This document shows, in pieces, positions 60,249 through 64,000 of a stretch of 64,000 bases of DNA. The first letter of the stretch is position 1. The number at the start of each line of letters is the position of its first letter. Both the position numbers and the translations under genes were made by a program. Source of the DNA: Straminergon stramineum (lineage: Eukaryota > Streptophyta > Bryopsida > Hypnales > Calliergonaceae); contig OY987263.1 of the NCBI GenBank assembly GCA_963920665.1, positions 40,397,218 to 40,461,217 on the forward strand, written 5' to 3'. The notes under the pieces were generated by a model that was not told the DNA's origin, did not search any database, and saw only the letters and a program-made list of their open reading frames with translations.

Positions 60249-60760
60249 TAACATTTGGTGTTGACAACATTAGAAGGATTGCTGACATTTAGTGTTGCAC
60301 TTCATAGTTATTGTTGCATACACTAAATATCATTATTAAAGTATGTTCCTACTTGGTCTTAGCAAGGTTTTCAGGATGTAGTATTAGCTAAAGGATTTAC
60401 AACGCATTCTCACTTGTGTTCTTTGATATCCCCCAAACCTTTATGGTGTATGATGTAGCATGGAGATAGAAGCAATTTTACAATCATTACTTTCTAGAAA
60501 AAAGTGAGGTACATGGTTGTCTAAAGGTGCTTATTTATTTCAAGAAACTAAAATTTCAAAATTGCAAGTGTTCTTATGAACTTGAGCCTCACAAGGGCCA
60601 TTATTTAAGAGCATTGTCTACTAAAAGACAAAAAAAGTAGAGCCCAACCTTTAAAAATAAAAATATTTGAAAATATTTGACTAGTACCTTGCTTAGATTT
60701 GAATGTCATTTTTATTGTGAGGGAGAGGGGATGCATACACAAATTTTTTATACAAGTGGG

Positions 60761-61210
60761 GCAGTAGGAGGTAAAACAATTCATGTGGGATATGTAAATT
60801 AGGATTAGTAGAAGCTCAACCACTTACACCTAGTTAAGTCAAAAGCATGAATTGTGTTCAATGTAGAACTTCAAACCTCATTTTGGCATAGTAGTATAAT
60901 TTATTTAAAGAAAAGTTTGACAAAAAAAATTGGTAAATCATGCTAACTTTTGTCTCTAGAAATTTGTTTGAGATTTCAAGACTCCAATTAAAAGTTAGGG
61001 ACAAAATTCAAAGAGGGGTTGGGAGGGTCATTTTCTTTGACATTTTCAAATATTGTCTCTGAATTTTGTCCCTAAATTTTGATTGGAGTCTTCAAATCTC
61101 AAACGGAATTTTGGAGATGAAAATTTTCTTGATTTAACAACTTCTTTCAGTTTGAAGTTTCTTGGAAGAAGTTATTCTACTATGCCAAAATGAGGTTTGA
61201 ATTTCTACAT
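60761..61210. mobile_element. Foldback element, copy 2 (right arm truncated)
   Basis: Same family as 18956-19487: GTAGGAGGTAAAACAATTCATGTGGGATAT, AGCTCAACCACT and ACTTCAAACCTCATTT(T/A)GG appear in the same order and are mirrored about a centre near 61000-61020. The right arm stops after GAGGTTTGAATTTCTAC, about 100 bp short of the expected terminus. Confidence 0.65.
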
Positions 61211-63329
61211 TTATGAGAAGAACTTTGGGGTTCGGGAGAGGCCCTACAAGGGGCTTGCGGGTAGGCATTGTGCATTGAATTTTAAGTTGGGCATGTTGTC
61301 CACATATACCAAGATGTCGTTGTGACAAGATTAGTTCATTGCTTGCTAGAATGCCATAGTGGCAAGAGATGCCCAAATTGGAAGGTCGGGGTGTCTTGGG
61401 TGATTCTGTGAAATACTTGTACTATTTTGCATCACATTGCATATTGATTTGATTTTTGGCCATAACTTTCGTGTTTTGACTCCAAATGACTCAAGATTTA
61501 CAGAAAAGTTACTCATGACTATTATAGACCTTGCCTATTTTTTTTCGTAATTTTCAAAAATAATTTACTATCCAAAAATAGAGCCCAATTCAATGTCACA
61601 CTTGTTGGTTTGGAGGTTTTTAGTACTATTTTGTACCTAAATAAACGACTTTTGAGCTAAGATTTGGAGGAGATGGTCTTCTAGTAGACTTATAGCTACT
61701 AGATAAAGGAATTTTAAAAATAATTAATTATATGTGGTGTAGAAGTCTACAAAGTGAGCTTCTTTTTGCTTGCATTTTGAAACATATAAAATATGATTTT
61801 TGTGGTTTTTTTGGTGAATGACCATCTCCATAGGGTTGTTGCAAATGGAAAATTTTTGTTTTGTGTATTTACTTATTTTTACTATTTTTCCTTAACTAAA
61901 TCAACAAAGTATGTATTATCTTGAGACTTAGCACTTTTTGAGTTCTCCTATTTAGAGAATTTTTCTATGCAATTCCTTCCATGGGTACCTTCATCTTAAA
62001 GGTGCATACAATATTCATATTTTTAAAATTAAAAAGAAATTATATTTCTAATTTTAAAGTACTCCCAAAAAAATCATCAAAATGCAACAAATAGGATAGG
62101 TGTTTCATACAATCACCCTCTTCAACATCATGGTTGCCATTGACTTCAAGACGCATGCAAGTTTTTTCTTATTAAAGTTCAGAATGCTATCTCTTTATTA
62201 ATTATAGTTCAAGTTGCTATCTTTGATGACGTCACTATCTTGGTTGATAAAGCTCCCCCTTCAAGTCCTAGAATTCATAAAATATTATAACCCGAGATTA
62301 AAATATACAAACCCGAGATTAAAATATTCAATTGCCAATGGCGTGGAGTACATTCACTCAAGAGTCTCAATACATAATGACCAATATTTTTGACTTTTTA
62401 AATTCCAAGTATTGCAATGTACAACAGCTTTGCTTCCAAGTACATCCACAATGGATGAACTTCTATTGGTGGCACCCCTCCTTGTACTTGCTGGCAACAA
62501 GCGAGGCACCATTGGTAACAACTACCTAACCCATCATGTCAACACTGACAATGCAAAACTGCCCTAACTGTACAGGGCCTCTCCCCCACTCTAAAGTTCT
62601 TCTAATGGAACACAATTCTTATGTTTTGACAATGAGCGATTAAGCTCTCAACTTCAAATTGCTCCATATTCTTTGAAGATTCTTCATGAAAAATGGATTT
62701 CAATATAAAAATAACCTTTCTACCTATTTTTGAGTAAACATGTGATGGCAACAAATCGTATTCTAATCTTTTATGGATTTGGACTTTACGATTAATTTTC
62801 ATTGGATTTGACAAGGTGATTTGTTAATGTTCAAAGTCATTTTGATTTTGAAATTTTTATTATTTTTTGCCAACATGGTGACCTCTAGGTTGTAAGAGTG
62901 TATAAGAGTGTGTTCACTTAGGACGGCTAAAGAAATATGAGCCATGTGTGAATTGCACTTAGTTAAGAAACTCTTACAATAATTCTAAACTTGGACTTCC
63001 GTAAAAAAATTAATTCCTTCTTGTGCAGAAGTTTTATCTTTTAACACATGGAATTTGCAAATGCCAAGTAAAAATGAACTCTCATGTAGAATAGTTGTCT
63101 TCGCTACCATGACATGTTGAAAAAAATTAAATCTTTTTTCCAAATACAATACAAGCACAAGTGCTGGGAAGCAATGCCAATGGGGATAATTATAGTTTTG
63201 TCAAGGAGTCTTTCCAACAAAGTATAATTAAGTAGGTCCCTTCAAAAATATGAAGAAGTGCATCTATAAATGATGATCTCATTCATTTAAAATGGTCATA
63301 GTATTTTCCAAAAATGGCCACAATATTAA
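61211..63329. other. AT-rich intergenic DNA
   Basis: No gene seen. A short GC-richer patch at about 61225-61400 may be a retroelement fragment. Confidence 0.5.
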
Positions 63330-64000
63330 TGTCATGCCCCTATTTCCTTGGAGTGCCCGAAGTGCCTTAGTGAGCAAGGGGGACCTTGGGGGTGACTTCC
63401 CAAGCCTTGCAATAGGCTAAGAGGGGAGAAATGAAAGACTCCCGAGAAAATAGGGTGCAATAGCGCCTTGTTTAAAAAGGGCATAGTGGCATGTCATATA
63501 TTTTTGAAAAGCTCTTGAAAAGACACTTCTAATCGTCCAAAGAACGCGTGATTTGGACTAGTAGGCTAGAAGTTGTGGCCGTTCAAAGTTGAGGGTGTCC
63601 CGGTGGCACCGGGACACTCAAAGGCTAGGTGTGAGGGGTTCCTAAGGAACCACTCAATAAAGCATGGCATGTAGCATATCATTGGAAATATACAAAGATA
63701 AGGAACCTAGAATGCCAAGCATTATGAGGTTCTAAGACATGAGACAAAAGCTATGACGAAGAGAAGGGTCATGGTGAAGGCATGGTGCCACTCCCAGTGA
63801 ACCCGAATCTTTGGAGGGCTATAACTTTGTGAGAATTTGTCCAAATGGGACAAGTGAGCAGTCCATTGGCAATTTGGCATTGAGTTGTCGCGTAGATATC
63901 TAAAGTGGGCTCGCATGTGAGATTTGAAGCTCTGACGACAAAGTTACACCGTTTGGAAGTTCGGAAGTCCAAACGGAGTTTGAACTTGGGGAATTCGGTT
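63330..64000. mobile_element. LTR of the 57.5-kb family, running off the right edge
   Basis: Begins TGTCATGCCCC and aligns with the solo LTR through GTGAGCAAGGGGGAC, TTGGGGGTGAC, TCCAAAGAACGCGTGATTTG, AATCTTTGGAGGGC and the GTCGCGTAGAT block. It carries about 155 extra bases (about 63625-63785) that the first copy lacks. It is diverged by many C-to-T and G-to-A differences, so it is older or more heavily decayed. Whether it is solo or a 5' LTR cannot be seen. Confidence 0.7.

Noticed and set aside
1..64000. CRISPR arrays, rRNA, bacterial operons or defence systems
   Set aside because: No regularly spaced repeats, rRNA motifs or intronless gene clusters were seen; spliced genes and plant transposons show this is nuclear plant DNA.

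Overview
This is nuclear DNA of a land plant. The evidence is intron-containing genes with plant-type splice sites, AT-rich intergenic DNA, telo-box (AAACCCTA) promoters, and several plant transposon superfamilies in various states of decay. The species cannot be fixed from sequence alone. A seed-free plant is plausible but is only an inference. There are no bacterial or organellar operons.

Three multi-exon genes could be joined exon by exon with all intron phases agreeing. (1) A minus-strand gene at 5159-12562 has 10 coding exons and encodes about 970 aa. It looks like a membrane-anchored glycosyltransferase with two acidic catalytic-type motifs. (2) A minus-strand gene at 45967-47686 has 3 exons and encodes 387 aa. 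It is a POLE4/Dpb3/NF-YC-like histone-fold protein with a repeated acidic arm and a C-terminus that resembles a PIP box. (3) A plus-strand gene at 52102-56485 has 11 exons and encodes 437 aa. It is a homologue of the U2 snRNP-associated splicing factor HTATSF1/CUS2/uap2, and its first intron is GC-AG.

The most unusual observation is that the 5' regions of genes 2 and 3 are diverged copies of one another, and a third copy lies at about 640-1240 at the left edge. Each copy carries two telo-boxes 198-215 bp apart and the same GC-rich core. A replication-type gene, a splicing gene and an unidentified gene therefore appear to share one promoter/leader family. Two of the copies face away from each other across about 2.9 kb.

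The rest is transposon graveyard. It holds a gag-like pseudogene (16070-17674, five stops in one otherwise open frame), a degenerate hAT-like transposase (22144-25600), a piggyBac-like scrap (about 20530-20700), a solo LTR with 5-bp target duplication (57481-58607) and a second related LTR leaving the right edge. There are also many non-autonomous elements. Two CACTA-type elements have 3-bp duplications. Two copies of a foldback element are present. Several TA-flanked families are present, one of them nested inside another. The long AT-rich stretch at 32-45 kb has no supportable gene.
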